Positions 63,679-64,000 of a stretch of DNA of 64,000 bases are shown in pieces (position 1 is the stretch's first letter; every line of letters begins with the position of its first letter). Location of the stretch: positions 372,001 to 436,000 of the forward strand of contig NZ_CP089746.1 in NCBI RefSeq assembly GCF_029541745.1, in the 5' to 3' direction. The notes beneath the pieces were generated by a model. It was not told where the DNA came from. It did not search any database and worked only from the letters and a program-made list of their open reading frames with translations. Made by a program: the position numbers and the translations under genes. The DNA comes from Streptomyces sp. LX-29. Lineage in GTDB: Bacteria; Actinomycetota; Actinomycetes; Streptomycetales; Streptomycetaceae.

Positions 63679-64000
63679 CACCCGGGCGGTCGAGGGGGCG
63701 TCCGCCGAGCTTCTCCTCCATCCACGCCACCCCGTGCTCCACCACGTCGGCCGCTTCGAAGAGGTGGCTTTCGGCCGCGCCGACCGTGCCCACGCGGCCG
63801 ATGCCGGCGGCGAGCATGTCCAGGGCGATGGCCTCGAACGGCCACTGTCCCTCCGGGACCACCCCCGAGTAGTCGAAGGCCCCGTCCTCGGAGTCGATGT
63901 CCCGGAAGCGGCGCCAGACCCGCTCGCCGTCCACGGTGATCGGCTGCTCGTACTCCACGTACCGCTTTCCGGGGGCCTCGGCGAGCGCCTCGGCGTGGTG
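63638..64000 (-). CDS. Aminoglycoside N(3)-acetyltransferase-like protein, 3' part only
   Basis: The last about 120 residues are present. The 5' part lies beyond the window. Segments RYVEYEQPITVDGERVWRRF, DIDSEDGAF and GIGRVGTVGAAESHLFEAAD match the end of AAC(3) family enzymes. The residues that decide aminoglycoside use lie upstream, so antibiotic resistance cannot be concluded. Its stop lies inside the convergent FBP gene. Confidence 0.65.
   Translation of the reverse strand, partial: HHAEALAEAPGKRYVEYEQPITVDGERVWRRFRDIDSEDGAFDYSGVVPEGQWPFEAIALDMLAAGIGRVGTVGAAESHLFEAADVVEHGVAWMEEKLGGRPLDRPGVSRRRPSSGTGGA

Overview
The window is about 72% G+C, with dense genes, frequent GTG/TTG starts and families typical of Streptomyces (SpoIIE/PAS/GAF switch phosphatase, DUF6083, DUF6183, DUF6191, lasso peptide cluster, DISARM-type helicase). 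It reads as an accessory-rich stretch of a Streptomyces or close-relative chromosome. No rRNA, tRNA, CRISPR array or complete insertion sequence was seen. All assignments come from reading the sequence; no database search was run.

Layout. 0-7.6 kb: a small unknown protein, a trypsin-like protease fused to a DNA/RNA non-specific endonuclease, a MarR-type regulator, a zinc alcohol dehydrogenase, a GNAT acetyltransferase, a metallo-beta-lactamase-fold hydrolase and a divergent AraC regulator. 7.8-15.2 kb (minus): a five-gene, translationally coupled cassette SWIM / DUF5691 / VWA / MoxR-type AAA+ / DUF5682, the actinobacterial counterpart of E. coli yehQ-P-L-M. 15.4-25.4 kb: an ABC exporter, a repeat-rich non-coding stretch, a methyltransferase, small membrane proteins, a Nudix remnant, MepB, a TetR regulator with two matching operator-like palindromes beside a reductase-like gene, a PAT-type acetyltransferase, DUF6083 and DUF6183.

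25.8-46.1 kb holds the largest system: a Ser/Thr kinase, then a tight plus-strand operon of DrmD (SNF2 helicase), an 1838-aa adenine methyltransferase, a 2235-aa DEAD/H helicase-DUF1998-nuclease fusion and a UvrD helicase with a RelE-like N-terminus, joined by 4-nt stop/start overlaps, and then an unrecognised 331-aa gene. This looks like a DISARM-related anti-phage island with an unusual, fused composition: the drmA and drmB functions appear merged, no drmC phospholipase is seen, and a kinase and UvrD are added.

46.4-64 kb: an SDR dehydrogenase divergent from a frameshifted ArsR/DUF5937 regulator, a cupin protein, and a compact lasso-peptide cluster (precursor, cyclase C, RRE B1, protease B2) on the minus strand. 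The B2 gene carries a roughly 10-copy 24-bp repeat encoding an octapeptide N-terminal extension. Then come an amino-acid permease, an ankyrin protein, SseB/DUF1266, RDD, a secreted small protein, a PAS-PAS-GAF-SpoIIE-HATPase switch protein, an ADP-ribosylglycohydrolase, a FusB-like EF-G-binding protein and the 3' part of an AAC(3)-like acetyltransferase that runs off the window.
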